From: Tuctoria greenei
Taxonomy: Eukaryota > Streptophyta > Magnoliopsida > Poales > Poaceae
Assembly (NCBI GenBank): GCA_036927565.1
Contig: JAYESD010000003.1
Coordinates: 95,093,591-95,157,590, forward strand
Direction of reading: 5' to 3'
Length of the DNA: 64,000 bases
The stretch's first letter is position 1. Every line of letters begins with the position of its first letter. Below are positions 19,897 to 32,016 of this stretch, piece after piece. Below the pieces are notes generated by a model. That model was not told the DNA's origin, searched no databases, and saw only the letters and a program-made list of their open reading frames with translations. The position numbers and the translations under genes are program-made.

Positions 19897-21417
19897 TCAC
19901 TCACCTCCGTGACGAGGGTTGAACCCTTGATGACAGAAGTTTGCCGCGAGATCGGCTTGTTGTTGTGGTAGCGTCCATGTGTTCTGACGAGGGTTGAGGG
20001 TGATGAATTGAGTGTCCATGTGTTGTTGCCAGTCTTGGGTACCTTGGTCAAGCCCTTGGAGAGTGTTGTAGATGTTACCCATTCTCACTTCAAGCTCATC
20101 CATATGTCTAGTGAGATCTGTCATTCCTTATCTATAGTCATGATGAATTCTAGCCGAAGAGGAACGACATCTTCTCATGGACGATGGAGGCAAGCTGCTA
20201 GAGCTTGAAGTGGACTCCCATGTGGCACCTGGCCATCCATGCCAAGACGGACCTTTGGTCTCATACAATTGAGGTTGAGTCCATCCGGGTGCATCACCCT
20301 TTGGGTTCTCTTCCTCTTCGTACTCATGGACTGTGGAGGTTGTCGGGGGCATAGCCACTCTCCTTTTATGGCTTCTAGTTACCCTGCTAGAGAGATATTA
20401 CTTCTCTCGGCTTCCTCGATAGGAAGGAGGTCAATGGTTAGCTTCCGTTATTTATACAAATGATAATCCTAACCGAATTTCATTGACAAAGCAGGGATAA
20501 TAAAATATCAAAGAGCCATCTTGATCACGCTTAAGGGTATGTCCTTGCACTAAATAATCTTTATCAAATAATTCTCTTTCATTTTCAATATACTCAAATG
20601 AAGAATATTCTAGTGCTCCTACCCTAGTAGCAATACAGGTAATCAATGAAGTATATTCAATTGGCCCTACCCTTGGAATGTAATCTAACCATTGTGTCAT
20701 CATGTCAATAACTGGAGCAACTTTTATCTTTTTAGTCATAGCAAACAAGATTTTCAGCTCATCATCACGCACTACCCTTACATCTCCTCTATGGAACATA
20801 GTCATAACCACCCATCTATGCATGAAGCGAAAAATAGGTTTGTGCAAGTGGCTATTCCTAGATGCACTACATCTGACCTCACCAGTTAAATCTTGCCAAA
20901 AACATTGTTGGTTAAACTTAGGCAAAATCTCTAAATGGAAGCCTATGATTTCACTTAATTCTTTCCATAGAATGTTGCATTCTTTTTGAAATAATCTAAA
21001 AGTAATACCATAAAATCCTATTTTGAGTGTGCAAAGGAATTGTATGGAGAGAAGGAGTGAACCTTTCTCCTCTATGTGAGCAAAGTTTTCCCATCCTAAT
21101 GCATGCCAAATCGAAAAGAATTTGGAATCCATACCTATTTTGGATATCAAATACGGATCATAAGCTTTCGTATGAGAAAACTCACAATCTTGGAGGAGCT
21201 TGCATGCTTGATCTTCAACTTCACTTTGGATGTCGAGGTCATCGTCGTGAAGAAGTTGGTGCGCATTGCTCCTCTCATCCATGGGAGTGTCCTCTCTTAC
21301 ACTGCTCCTCCGTGAACTTGATGTAGCAACAGAAGAGGGGCGTGCACTCGAATCTCCACCATGGCTTGAGCTTGTAGCCTCCTTCCTCTTTCCAAACAAC
21401 CTCTTCATTCCTTTCAT
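19897..21417 (-). pseudogene. Athila-like env-position ORF
   Basis: ATG at 21417 (MKGMKRLFGKRKEATSS), a Ser/Arg-rich N-terminal part, then a conserved-looking core: KAYDPYLISKIGMDSKFFSIWHALGW, SIQFLCTLKIGFYGITFRLF, FMHRWVVMTMFHRGDVRVVRDDELKILF, IKVAPVIDMMTQW, GPIEYTSLITCIA, DKDYLVQGHTLKR. An ORF with this kind of core recurs in grass Athila-type elements and resembles the family named Athila ORF1; its function is unknown. The main frame stops at 20452, and the same frame continues to 19897 with a few further stops. The C-terminal part has an acidic stretch (YEEEENPKGD), a Ser-rich stretch and a coiled-coil-like end. An upstream in-frame TTG at 21519 is not a likely start. Confidence 0.65.
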
Positions 21418-22126
21418 GGCCACAACAAACAAGAACACAATAAGGCAGAAACTTGAAAGAGGTGATGTTAGCAAATGCAAAACCCTCAACGAATTATACC
21501 TTGAAGAACTTGAGAGCAAATTGCAAATGCAAATGAAACAAAATCTTTTTGAGTTGGGAATTGGTCAAGAGTACTTCAATGAAGAGCAAGAAAAACAATG
21601 TGAGCAAGTGACTTTGGGGAGGTATGAAATGAGGTGAAGTGTGAGGAGAAGAGCTCCTCGCGGCCACCATTTATAGTGTACAATCCCCAACGGTCACTAG
21701 GGAACCAAATGTAGCCTTTCAAGGAGAGAGAGCCACAATGGCTCTTTCCCCTAGTCAGCCGAATAGGGGGGTCGGTCGACCTGACAGGTGGGCCCCCTGT
21801 TCTCCCTTTTGGAAGGTGGCTCCCCAACGGCTATGGGATTAGCACGTTGGTGAATTACCACTTTTGCAGCTTATAAAAATTATTTCCCAAATAAAAACTT
21901 CTTTTTCAAACCCCAACAATTTTCCTTTTGTGAAAATAAAGAAATAAAAATAATAGTTGAGAATATAAGATTCTTAACTTACTAAGAAAACCAAATATGC
22001 AGTGGGGAAAAAACAAACTAAATGGGGAAAATCAAATAAAGAGAAAAAAATAAAAGAAAAGGATAACTACCAATTTAATCTATTGGCTAGGTCTCACCAC
22101 CGTCCGATGAGATGGACATTCCTCCT
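21418..22126 (-). other. Spacer between protease and env-position ORF, with a TATA box
   Basis: No gene seen. On the minus strand TATAAAT at 21669-21675 (in CACTATAAATGGTGGCC) lies about 250 bases upstream of the ORF's ATG. 21850-22080 is AT-rich. A reverse transcriptase, RNase H and integrase would be expected here and none is present. Confidence 0.6.
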
Positions 22127-23459
22127 TCATTTCTTAACATCCGGACCCGGAGGGATGGGCTCGAGCATCTTGTCTTGCTTTTTCCACCTACCTGGCAGCT
22201 TGGTGGACTTGGGCATTTGGGGAGACCCATACTTCTCCGTCTTCTTGGGGTATCGGCGTGGATGATAAGATGGGTTTTCTGCATAAATCAAACTCCTCAT
22301 GAATGCAATGAGCAGGTCCACCTTTGGAGGTGTGATTTTGAACTCTTAAATGTGCTTAACATTTGGCCCATACTTGATACGGATCATGGAGCATTGCTCC
22401 AACTTTGGGCGGAAGTTGAACTTCTCCTCCTTGTCATTGATATGGAAGTGGATTTCTCCTACTCCCACATCTATGCGAGCCTTCGCGGTGCTTAGGAATG
22501 GTCGCCCGAGAATGAGTGGTGTATCCTTCTCGACCTCCATGTCTAGCACCACAAAAATCCACATGTATGAAGCAGTTCCAAATTTTTACCAAAACATCTT
22601 CAGCAATACTAGCCAAATAATGGACTGAAGAATCAGCCAGTTAGAGCTACATTGGTGTTGTAGTAAGTTCTGTGAAGTTCAGCTGGTCGAAAACCACCTT
22701 GGGCATCACACTCACACTTGCTCCAAGGTCACAAAGGGCCTCGTCAAAGTGGTGTACCCCAATTGAGCATGAGATTGTAGGACATCCTGGGTCCTTCTTC
22801 TTTTCAGAAAGCCTATTGAGGATGGTTGTGCTGCAGTCTTCCGTAAGCTTGACAACCTCAGTAGTGGGCAATGGCCTCTTGTTATTCAATATGTCCTTGA
22901 GATAGCGAGCATAAGTGGGTACTTGCATCGCATCAATCAAGGGCACATTGATGTGGATTTTCTGGATGATCTCGACAAAGCGGTTGAATTGCTCATCATC
23001 TTTTCGCTTCCTTTGTCTATGAGGGAATGGCAAAAAGTTGATGTCCTCAAAGTGCTTGGCCATTCTCTCGCTAAGTGGTTCACTGATGCCAATTGGGACA
23101 TCCTCCTTCTCCTTTGTAGTTGTTCTCTTGTCTTGTGTGGGATACGATGGGTGATGAGTGGTCTTGCCACCTCTCGTAGCCACCCCACTCACTTTCTCCA
23201 TTGGAGGAACAACTGTAGCCAGTTGAGCCAATTGAGTTTACAACATCTTGTTGAAACTCAATTGATTCTTGAAGGCTGAGGATAGTCCTTCAATCTTGAC
23301 ATTAATGCTCTCTAGGGTCTTGTCATTGGCTGACATCTTCTTGGATATAGTCTCATTGATTTTCAGATGGCCTATGGCAAGTTCTCTCAAGTTGGGTTGA
23401 TTTCCATTGTTGCCATTGTTGTTGTACCCTCCTTGAAAGAATGGGCGTGGTCGCCCCAC
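22127..23459 (-). pseudogene. Athila-like protease region
   Basis: On the minus strand: Gly/Asn-rich link, a TRGGKTT motif, PLPFPHR-type basic segment, then the protease site EALCDLGASVSVMP (DLGAS type, as in Athila/Tat). The downstream flap/core part ILGRPFLSTAKARIDVGVGEI is present; the GRPFL motif is typical. Stops and a frameshift fall near 22560-22650. The frame runs out at 22127 with no polymerase motif, so pol is deleted beyond the protease. Confidence 0.75.
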
Positions 23460-24355
23460 CCTTGACCTCCTGGACCATAACCATTGTTGTTTCCATTGTT
23501 GGCTACGTATAGGGCATCCTCACGGGTTTCTGGGCAGTCATTGCCCAAATGACCCGTGTTGCCACAAATTTCACAAGTGATGTGAGATTCTAACGCATAG
23601 GCATTGCCACATACCTCACCATTGCCCTGTCCATCAATCTTCTTCATAAGGAGGTCCAATTTGGCAGCGATCATGTCCACCTCCTTCAAGGTGTGCATGC
23701 CTCGCTGGCGGGTATGGAGATGCTCGTCGCTCCAACCCATGTTTGACACCATCTTCTCAATCAAATCATTAGCTTTGGGCACCGTCAATGAGAAGAAGAC
23801 ACCCCCAGCAGCAGCATCAACATGGTCACGGGCGGAAGGGATCAGCCCATTGTAGAAGTTTTTGGTAATTAGCCAATCATCCATCCCATGGTGAGGACAG
23901 GCCATAACGTACTACTGAAGCCTTTCCCAAGCCTCGGGAATAGATTTTTTGGCATCATGCTGGAAGTTGGAAATTCTTCTACGTAGAGCATTGGTCTTGC
24001 CCAACAGGAAAAACTCGGCAAGGAATGTCGTAGAACACTTCTCCCAAGTGTCTATAGCACTTCAGTTCGTGTAGAACCACTATTTTGCTCTCCCAACAAG
24101 AGAGAACGAAAACAGCCTAAGACGAACAATATCGGGAGACACGTCCTTTATCTTAAAAGTTTTGCAGATCTCAAAGAACTGTTGCAGATGAGCACTTGCG
24201 TCCTCGTTGGCCTTCACATAAAATGGGTTGGCTTGCACCATAGTGATAAGGTCAGTCCTGATTTCGAAGTTTACGTCCCCTGTGTTAATAGTGGGCCCAA
24301 TGAACACATTGTTAGCAGAGAGAGCTGAAAACTCACAAAGGGTCTTTTGGGCCAT
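23387..24355 (-). pseudogene. gag: Athila-like gag
   Basis: ATG at 24355 (MAQKTLCEFSALSANN). The core has FYVKANEDASAHLQQFFEIC, KIKDVSPDIVRLRLFSFSL, then stops at 24080 and again before MACPHHGMDDWLITKNFYNGL, all in one frame. Further on PKANDLIEKMVSNMGW and a complete CCHC knuckle, CEICGNTGHLGNDC, then a Gly/Asn-rich tail. A plus-strand CRM-like element is inserted about 20 bases upstream of the ATG. Confidence 0.8.
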
Positions 24356-24372
24356 TGGTGTTTCGGTTGTTG

Positions 24373-24378
24373 GTGCAG
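24373..24378 (+). repeat. Probable target site duplication, left
   Basis: GTGCAG, also present at 31796-31801. One base separates each copy from the TG/CA ends of the LTRs, so the exact limits are uncertain by one base. Confidence 0.65.
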
Positions 24379-24379
24379 C

Positions 24380-25304
24380 TGATGAGGATATCGCTACCGT
24401 TGATACAACGACAACAGCAGCCCATTCACCACTTGCAGCTACTCAAGGTCCAATGACACGCGCTCGTGCACGTCAACTTAATTAGCAGATGAATTCATTT
24501 CTGGCTGTTCAAAGTAATTATCCTTCAAATGGGGGAACTATTAAAGCCTTGTGATGACCTTGTTATTATTAGGTTCTTGGGAATTGATCTAGCTAGGAGG
24601 AATGGAGGGATTAATGCAATGAAGGCTGCTCCACCCGAGGGGTCCTCGTAACTGCAGCAAGTACCACATTAAAAGGGGCATACCTTTCAACTCCCAAGGT
24701 TGTTTAATGCAAATAAGTACTTGGTGGAAAGATCTCTTCGTCTACTTTCCAATGGATCAAGAATCAAAGGCAGATGAAACTTGAGCTGCTCAGAAAAGGA
24801 CGAACAAGACTCGTGACTCCATCCTGAGTTCTAGTCTTCCTCCTCTATATAAACAACTAGCAGCCATAGGAAGAACTTGGGTTTTGTTTTCTGTAAGTTT
24901 AGCCATTGCTACTTCCTTGTAACACAAGTGTCAACGAGACCTTCCGATTACTTGAATCAGAACCCCAACTTATCACATCCGTGTGTTTGCTTGTTATCTT
25001 GTTCTTGCTTGTTCTTCGATTGCTTGCAGGTTCAAGGCTGTTCTTGGCACGGCAAGAACAGCAACAACAGGAGCCAGAAATATCGCTAAGTCGCAGCACC
25101 CTTGTGGTTGTTGTAGTCGGGTAGCACAACGTCGACCTCCACCCAAATCGTAGTTATCAGGAGCCGTGTGTAACTGTCGCTTAAGGCGCCACACCATTCT
25201 TGTTGTGGTAGTCGGGCAGCCAATGTCAACCTCCACCAAATTCGTGCACCAGCAACATCTCTCATCGAAAGATAGGGCATCCCCCGTACCCATTGGGTTC
25301 ATCA
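24380..25304 (+). repeat. 5' LTR of the plus-strand CRM-like element (925 bp)
   Basis: TGATGAGGATATCG...GGGTTCATCA. TATA box TATATAAA at 24846-24853. The tail-coding part has TAG at 24482 region where the 3' LTR has TAT (LNYQ). Confidence 0.9.
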
Positions 25305-25306
25305 AG

Positions 25307-25319
25307 TGGTATTAGATTT
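25307..25319 (+). other. Primer binding site, mutated
   Basis: TGGTATTAGATTT; the canonical site reads TGGTATCAGAG. A C-to-T change is at position 7. Confidence 0.75.
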
Positions 25320-26149
25320 CAGGTTGCTCGGTGAGAGATTTCATTCTCGTTCTTCATATACCTACAATCCACTTTTGCCTACAAAAGTTCGCTCTAAAAT
25401 TCCTAAAAACACTTTGAGCCTTTTGCTTGGCTACTTAGCTCTCGACTTGTTGAATTCACGGTTGCCTTTTGTGTCGAGTTCCTGGTCCTAAGTTTTTCAC
25501 CGCTAGAGTTTTGAATTCATACCACTTTGTTCGCAGTCTATTTTCATTATCTACCCAAAGTTGAGAAAAAGGCAAGTGCAAAAGAAAAGCCGCACGAATC
25601 AGCAAGAAAAAGGCACGTACAAAGAAAGAAAATTTGCACTGATTAAAATTCCTAGAAAAGTTTCTTAGTACAAAAAAAGAAAAAAATTGTGTAACATTTG
25701 TTTCAAGTTTCATAGTTCAACTTGCTATTTTTAACGTTCTCTTAAAACATGACGTTCGTGCTGTCCGGACTTTTCTACTACAGTAAATTTAACATCACGT
25801 GCAGTAACGTCTCGCGTCTCTATCACGGTTTAGACTAGGACCAGCACAATACCATCATGGAACTTTTATTCAACTTGTTGTAAATAATGTGGTACTAGAT
25901 GTTCCTTTGTGCAACTCATTTCTAGCAGCCACCTACAGCTCCACAAAATCATCTACAACACCACAAAATTGTGCTGGTAGCCACCGGTTGTTGTTGTTCT
26001 TCCTGTTTGTTGGCGCCCCTGCATCGCATGGTAAGAACTTGTAAGAGCTTGGTTTCTTGCTAGTGAGGAAGTGATTGTGTCCTATCACCTCTTAGCAACT
26101 GCTAGGATTAATCTGCTTGTTGTTGTATTTCCTTTCTGTACTAACTATA
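25320..26149 (+). other. Untranslated leader of the CRM-like element
   Basis: Nothing coding is recognisable. It is purine-rich at 25555-25690, similar in character to the leader at 200-1391. Confidence 0.6.
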
Positions 26150-27440
26150 TCAGCGGATGTGAATGCGACATCTCCACATTCACCACGTACGAGGGGCATC
26201 ATTCAGCATTTCGAACGCCAAGTAAAGGTGCACACGGATACCCTCAATGAGGATATTCAAGTCACAAATGAACGCATTGGTCAATTAGAGTCGATGCAGA
26301 TTTGCACCAACACCAAGCTGACCACATTAGAAAGCATTGTTGGGGCTCAACACTTCTCTTGCAACAATCATTGAGCGATTGGAGAGGACGGAACAGGTTG
26401 GACGCGAAGAGTGACAAAGACGTGTTGATGACAGCCACGACTCTGTTGGCAGCGATGCAAGATATGATGAGGCGGAGTATTCAGCGGATACCAAGCTTGA
26501 TGATGGACCTTTTAGGTATCGATGACAGCCACGTCGCGACCATCGTGGCATGGGTGATCGAGCCCTACGACGTGAGGTAAATGACAATGACGATTCCCTA
26601 TGCAACATTAAATTCTCCATACCACCCTTTGATGGGAAATATGATCTGGATGCATATCTCTCTTGGGAATCATCAGTAGATCAAAAATTTGCATGCCATG
26701 ATTTCCCTGATGGTAAAAAGGTTAGAGCCGCCGCTAGTGAATTCACTGACTTTGCTTCTGTTTGGTTGCATGAGTATCAAACTAAAAATCCAGCTACCAT
26801 ACCACCAACTTGGAATGCCTTGAAACGAATCATGTGTCATCGTTTTGTTCCTTCCTATCATGCTCATGACCTGCTGCATAAATTACAACAACTTAGGCAA
26901 GGCAACGAATCTGTTGAGGAATACTATCAAGAACTACAAATAGGCATGATGTGATGTGGCCTAGTTGAAAATGAAGAGGCTGCAATGGCTAGGTTTATGG
27001 GTGGATTAGCAATAGAAATTCAGGACATATTGGCTTATAAGGAATACACTAACGTCACTCGATTATTCATCTTGCTTGTAAGGCTGAAAGAGAAGTGCAG
27101 GGACGACGCACAAGAACTAACATTTCTGCAGGTCAAACTACCTCATGGCAGTCCCGCTCAAGTGTTACTGGTCTTAAGCATGATTCTCTAGACGATGCTT
27201 CCAATTGGTTGCCCAGGACTACATCAAAATCAGCACCTTTGCGTGTTATCGAGACAACAAAAGGATTTACCCAAGTTGCAGCCAACACTTCTTCTTCCAT
27301 CACTTCCACCGGAAGAACAAAAGACATTCAATGCCTCTAGTGCTAGGGTTTTTGGCACCTACGAAGGGACTGCCCAAGCAAGCATGTGTTGATTGTACGA
27401 GAAAATGGTGAGTACTCATCCGGTAGTGATTTAGATGATG
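26150..27440 (+). pseudogene. gag: CRM-like gag
   Basis: A coiled-coil-like N-terminal part (HFERQVKVHTDTLNEDI, RIGQLESM) is followed by a frameshift. The Gag core at 26550-26954 has PPFDGKYDLDAYLSWE, EFTDFASVWLHEYQ, TWNALKRIMCHRFVP and NESVEEYYQELQ. TGA at 26952 fits CGA to TGA. Then ENEEAAMARFMGGLAIEIQD, further frameshifts and a broken zinc knuckle around 27330-27395 (cysteines readable only across frames), followed by VRENGEYSSGSDLDDEIYA. Confidence 0.8.
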
Positions 27441-27539
27441 AAATATATGCCATGCTTACTGCACAAGATGCAGGAAAGAAGAATGATGATGAAGAGCAAA
27501 TTGGGGCTGATCATGCTGACCACTATGAGAGTCTTGTTG

Positions 27540-27850
27540 TGAGGTGTGTCTTGAGTGCCCAAATGATCAAAGATGAACAGAACAAGCAATATTCCAAACT
27601 AAGTGTGTAGTTTTGGAACGATCGTGTCACATTATTATTGATGAGGAAGTTGCAAGAATTTAGCAAGTGTTGCCATGGTAGAGAAGCTTGGGATGGCAAC
27701 ACTTCCACATCTACATCCCTACTACATCCAATGGTTCAACGACAGTGGTAAGCTTAAGGTAACACGTCTGGTTCGTGTCGAATTTGCAATTGGTTCCTAA
27801 TATGATTATAGTGCTTGTGATGTGTACCTACGCAAGCTTGCTCTATGCTA
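27540..27850 (+). pseudogene. CRM-like protease remnant
   Basis: Only pieces are readable across frames: CHIIID (usual D[ST]G site lost), KLGMATLPH, then YWFN-like spacing and LFGRPWHFD, the conserved end of the retropepsin domain. Heavily mutated. Confidence 0.55.
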
Positions 27851-29818
27851 TTTGGTCGACCTTGGCATTTTGATAAAGATACATTACATCATGGTAAATC
27901 AAATCAATACTCTTTCATGCATAATGAGAAGAAGCTTATTTTGCACCCTATGTCTCCCGATGCTATTTTGAAGGATGACATTGCTAGAGCTTGCAAAGAG
28001 AAAAATAAGAAATCTACTCAAAATGAAAATTCAAATGTTGCAAAGGAATCGGTACACCCTAAGACTGACAATTCTGAATTTGCTCATGTGAAGAAGAATG
28101 AAATAGAATTGAAGAGTGCTTGTTTTCTTGCTTCCAAATCTGATTTGTTTGAATTAAAAAATAATGTTGCAATATGCTATGTGTTTGCTTGCAAAGAAGC
28201 TTTGTTCTCACTTCACGACAAACCATGTGCTTTGCCCCCTGCTGTCACCAAGCTTTTGGAGGAATACGCTGATGTGTTTCCACAAGAGGTACCAGCCGAG
28301 CTGCCACCATTGAGAGGAATTGAACATCAGATTGACCTCATCCCTGGGGAAACTTTGCCAAGCCGAGCACCATACAGGACCAACCCGGAGGAGACTAAGG
28401 AGATTTAGCGACAAGTACAGGAATTACTCGACAAAAGTTATGTGCATGAGTCCCTTAGTTCTTGCTCTGTTCCTATTCTTTTGGTTCCAAAGAAAGATGG
28501 ATCATGGCGCATGTGTGTATATTGTCGAGCAATTAATAACATTACCATTAGATATCATCATCTTATTCCTAGGTTAGATGATATGCTTGATGAACTTAGT
28601 GGCTCGACGATTTTCTCTAAAATCGACTTGCGTAGTGGATACCAATAAATTCGCATGAAGCTAGGTGATGAATGGAAAAAAACGTTTACAACCAAGTTCG
28701 GTTTGTATGAGTGGTTAGTCATGCCATTTGGTCTCACAAATGCACCTAGCACTTTTATGAGATTAATGAATGAGGTTTTACGTGCTTTTATTGGAAGATT
28801 TGTGGTAGTATATTTTGATGACATCTTGATCTATAGCACATATCTAGAAGAGCATCTTGATCATCTTTGTGCTGTTTTCAATGCTCTACGTGATGCACGC
28901 TTATTTCGTAACATTAACAAGTGCACCTTTTGCACGGATAGAGTCTCTTTTCTTGGCTATGTTGTGACACGACAGGGAATTGAAGTCGATCAAGCCAAGG
29001 TGTAGGCGATACACAGCTAGCCGACTCCTACCGCGATCACACAAGTACGAAGCTTTCTCGGACTTGCTGGATTCTATCGTCGTTTTGTGAAAGACTTCAG
29101 CACCATAGCAGGCCCACTGCATGAGCTTACAAAGAAGGGTGCTCCATTCACATGGGGCAAGGCGCAAGAGGCTACATTTGAAACTTTGAAGAATCGGTTA
29201 ACTCATACACCCCTTCTCCAATTACCATATTTCAGTAAGACTTTTGAGTTGGAATGTGATGCTAGTGGTATTGGATTGGGACGTGTCTTGTTGCAAGAGG
29301 GGAACCCTATTGCTTATTTTAGTGAGAAACTAAATGGGCCTAGTCTGAACTATTCCACTTACGATAAAGAATTATATGCACTAGTACAAACTTTGGAAAC
29401 ATGGCAACATTATTTATGGCCTAAAGAATTTGTTATACATTCTGATCATGAATCTTTGAAGCATACTAAGAGCCAAACTAATCTGAACCGTAGGCATGCC
29501 AAGTGGGTAGAATTTATTGAGTCCTTTCCTTATGTCATCAAACTCAAGAAAGGAAAAGATAATGTCATTGCAGATGCCTTATCTCGTCGTTATAATATGT
29601 TGTCCCAACTTGATTTTAAGATTTTTGGCTTGGAAACAGTTAAGAACAATATGCTTTTGATGCTGATTTCAAAGATGTGCCGCTGCAATGTAAAGAAGGA
29701 AAAACATAGAACAAGTTTGTTCTCTCTAATGGTTTTGCGTTTTGAGCTAACAAATTGTGGATTCCAGCTGGTTCTGTGTGTATCTTACTATTATAGAAAG
29801 CACATGGTGGAGGGTTGA
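27845..29818 (+). pseudogene. pol: CRM-like reverse transcriptase and RNase H
   Basis: After GRPWHFDKD comes a Lys/Asn/Glu-rich linker, then ALPPAVTKLLEEYADVFPQE, HQIDLIPG, VPILLVPKKDGSWRMCV (next residue Y where family members have D), IFSKIDLRSGYQ, LVMPFGLTNAPSTFMRLMN, and intact YFDDILIYS. RNase H has ECDASGIGLG, YDKELYALV and HSDHESLKH, then KKGKDNVIADALSRR. In-frame stops at 28406 (TAG) and 28646 (TAA) stand where CAG and CAA are expected; another TAG at 29003. Frames change near 29640. Confidence 0.85.
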
Positions 29819-30878
29819 TGGGACACTTTGGTGTCAAGAAGACGGAAGACATCCTAGCAAGCCATTTCTTTTGGCCAAAGATGAGAAGAGATGTGGAGCG
29901 GTTTGTTGCTCGTTGCACCACTTGTCAAAAAGCTAAGTCCCGTCTTAATCCACATGGTTTATACATGCCTCTCCCTGTTCCTAGTGCTCCATGGGAGGAT
30001 GTTTCTATGAATTTTGTTTTAGGATTGCCTAAAACAAAGAAGGGAGGGATAGTATTTTTGTTGTTCTGGACAGATTTTCTAAAATGGCACACTTCATACC
30101 ATGCCACAAAACTGATGATGCTACCCATATTGCTGATTTGTTCTTTCGAGAAGTTGTTCGTTTGCATGGGGTTCCAAACACTATTGTTTCAGATAGAGAT
30201 GCCAAATTTCTTAGTCATTTTTGGAAAACCTTATGGGCTAAGTTGGGGACAAAACTGCTCTTTTCTACCACTTGTCACCCTCAAACCGATGGACAGACCG
30301 AAGTAGTGAACCGTAGTTTATCTACCATGCTTAGGGCTGTTCTGAAACATAACATCAAATTATGGAAAGAATGTTTACTTCATATTGAATTTGCTTACAA
30401 CCATTCGCTGCATTCTACTACTAAATTGTGCCATTTTCAGATTGTATATGGTTTTATCCCTCGTGCTCCCATTGATCTTTTGGCTCTGTCACCTTCAGAG
30501 AAATTGAATTTTGATGCTTCTCGCCGTGAAGAATTAATTCTTAAAATGCATGAGAAAACTAAAGAAAACATTGAGAGCATGAACGCTAAGTATCAACAAG
30601 CTAGTAGCAAGGGTAGAAAGCATGTTACTTTTGAACCTTGTGATTTGGTTTGGGTGCATTTGAGAAAGGATAGATTTCCTGATTTGAGAAAATCTAAATT
30701 GCTACCTAGAGCTGTTGGACCCTTCAAAGTGCTTCAAAAAATGAACGATAATGCATATGAAATTGAGTTGCCTGCACATTTTGGAGTTACTTCCTCTTTT
30801 AATATTGCAGATTTGAAACCATATGAGCGAGGAAGACACATTTGAGGTGAGGACGACTCAATTGCAAGAAGGAGAGGT
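29815..30878 (+). pseudogene. pol: CRM-like integrase
   Basis: Zinc finger GHFGVKKTEDILASHFFWP ... CTTCQKAKSR. The first catalytic Asp of SMDFVLG is Asn here (SMNFVLG, about 30005-30025). After a frameshift near 30060 the core continues MAHFIPCHKTDDATHI, second Asp in IVSDRDAKF, Glu in DGQTEVVNRS. The C-terminal part has FNIADLKPYE, then a frameshift into EEDTFEVRTTQLQEGEVDEDI, whose end is the LTR start. No chromodomain is seen. Confidence 0.85.
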
Positions 30879-31794
30879 TGATGAGGACATCGCTACTGTT
30901 GATACAACCACAACAGCAACCCATTCACCACTTGCAGCTAATCAAGATCCAATGACACGTGCTCGTGCACGTCAACTTAATTATCAGGTGAATTCATTTC
31001 TGGCTGTTCAAAGTAATTATCCTTCCAATGGGGAACTATTAAAGCCTTGTGATGACCTTGTTATTATTAGGTGCTTGGGAATTGATCCAGCTAGGAGGAA
31101 TAGAGGGATTAATGCAATGAAGGCTGCTCCACCCGAGGGGTCCTCATAACTGCAGCAAGTACCAGCTTAAAAGAGGCATAACATTCAACTCCCAAGGGTT
31201 TTTAATGCAGATAAGTACTTGCTGGAAAGGTCTCTCTGTCTACTTTCCACTGGATCAAGAATCAAAGGCAGATGATGCTTGAGCTGCTCAGAAAAGGTCG
31301 AACAAGACTTGTGACTCCATCCTGAGTTTTAGTCTTCCTCCTCTATATAAACAACTAGCAGTCATAGGAAGAACTTGGGTTTTGTTTTCTTTAAGTTTAA
31401 CCATTGCTACTTCCTTGTAACGCAAGTGTCGAGGAGACCTTCTGATTACTTGAATCAGAACCCCAAATTATCACACCCGAGAGTGTTTGCTTGTTATCTT
31501 GTTTTTGCTTGTTCTAGGTTCAAGGCTGTTCTTGGCATGGCAAGAACAGCAACAATAGGAGCCGGTGTAACTATTGCTAAGGCACAACACCCTTGTGGTT
31601 TTTGTAGTCAGGAAGCACAATGTCAACCTCCACCCAAATCGTAATTATCAGGAGCCGTTGTAACTGTCACTCAAGGCACCACACCATTCTGGTTGTGGTA
31701 GTCGGGCAGCCAACGTCGACCTCCACCAAATTCGTTCACCACCAACATCTCTCATCCAAAGATAGGGCATCTCCCGTGCCCGTTGGGTTCATCA
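30879..31794 (+). repeat. 3' LTR of the plus-strand CRM-like element (916 bp)
   Basis: TGATGAGGACATCGC...GGGTTCATCA, preceded by the purine tract AAGAAGGAGAGGT. The polyprotein tail runs to about 31149 inside it (SPLAANQDPMTRARARQLNY). TATA box at 31344-31351. Confidence 0.9.
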
Positions 31795-31795
31795 A

Positions 31796-31801
31796 GTGCA
31801 G
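31796..31801 (+). repeat. Probable target site duplication, right
   Basis: GTGCAG, matching 24373-24378. Confidence 0.65.
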
Positions 31802-32016
31802 TTGTGTTGGCTTGGTTTGCCGCTTGATGCTTCTGAGGAGTAACGACACGAGGTCGATCTCTCAGAAGGGATTCGGGATCTTCAACAAAGTTTTCCAGCA
31901 AGTGGAAACCAGACATACACTACCGTGTTTTCACATAAAATGCTAAAACAAAGAAGGGTCATCCCACTAAAACCTACCAGTGTCCTATCCTATTCACTCA
32001 ATCATGCAATACTTGG
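31802..32016 (-). other. Leader of the Athila-like element
   Basis: Between the CRM-like insertion and the LTR-related repeat. No gene. If the CRM-like element is removed it continues into the gag start at 24355. Confidence 0.5.

Larger units (their letters stand above)
24379..31795 (+). mobile_element. CRM-like Ty3/gypsy element with both LTRs (about 7.4 kb)
   Basis: Order: LTR 24380-25304, primer site, gag, protease, reverse transcriptase, RNase H, integrase, purine tract, LTR 30879-31794, flanked by GTGCAG. Many stops and frameshifts make it inactive. Over the first ~350 bases the two LTRs differ by eye at roughly one base in 15-20, so it is much older than the element at 1-3852. It lies in the leader of the Athila-like element, in the opposite orientation. 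Confidence 0.9.
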
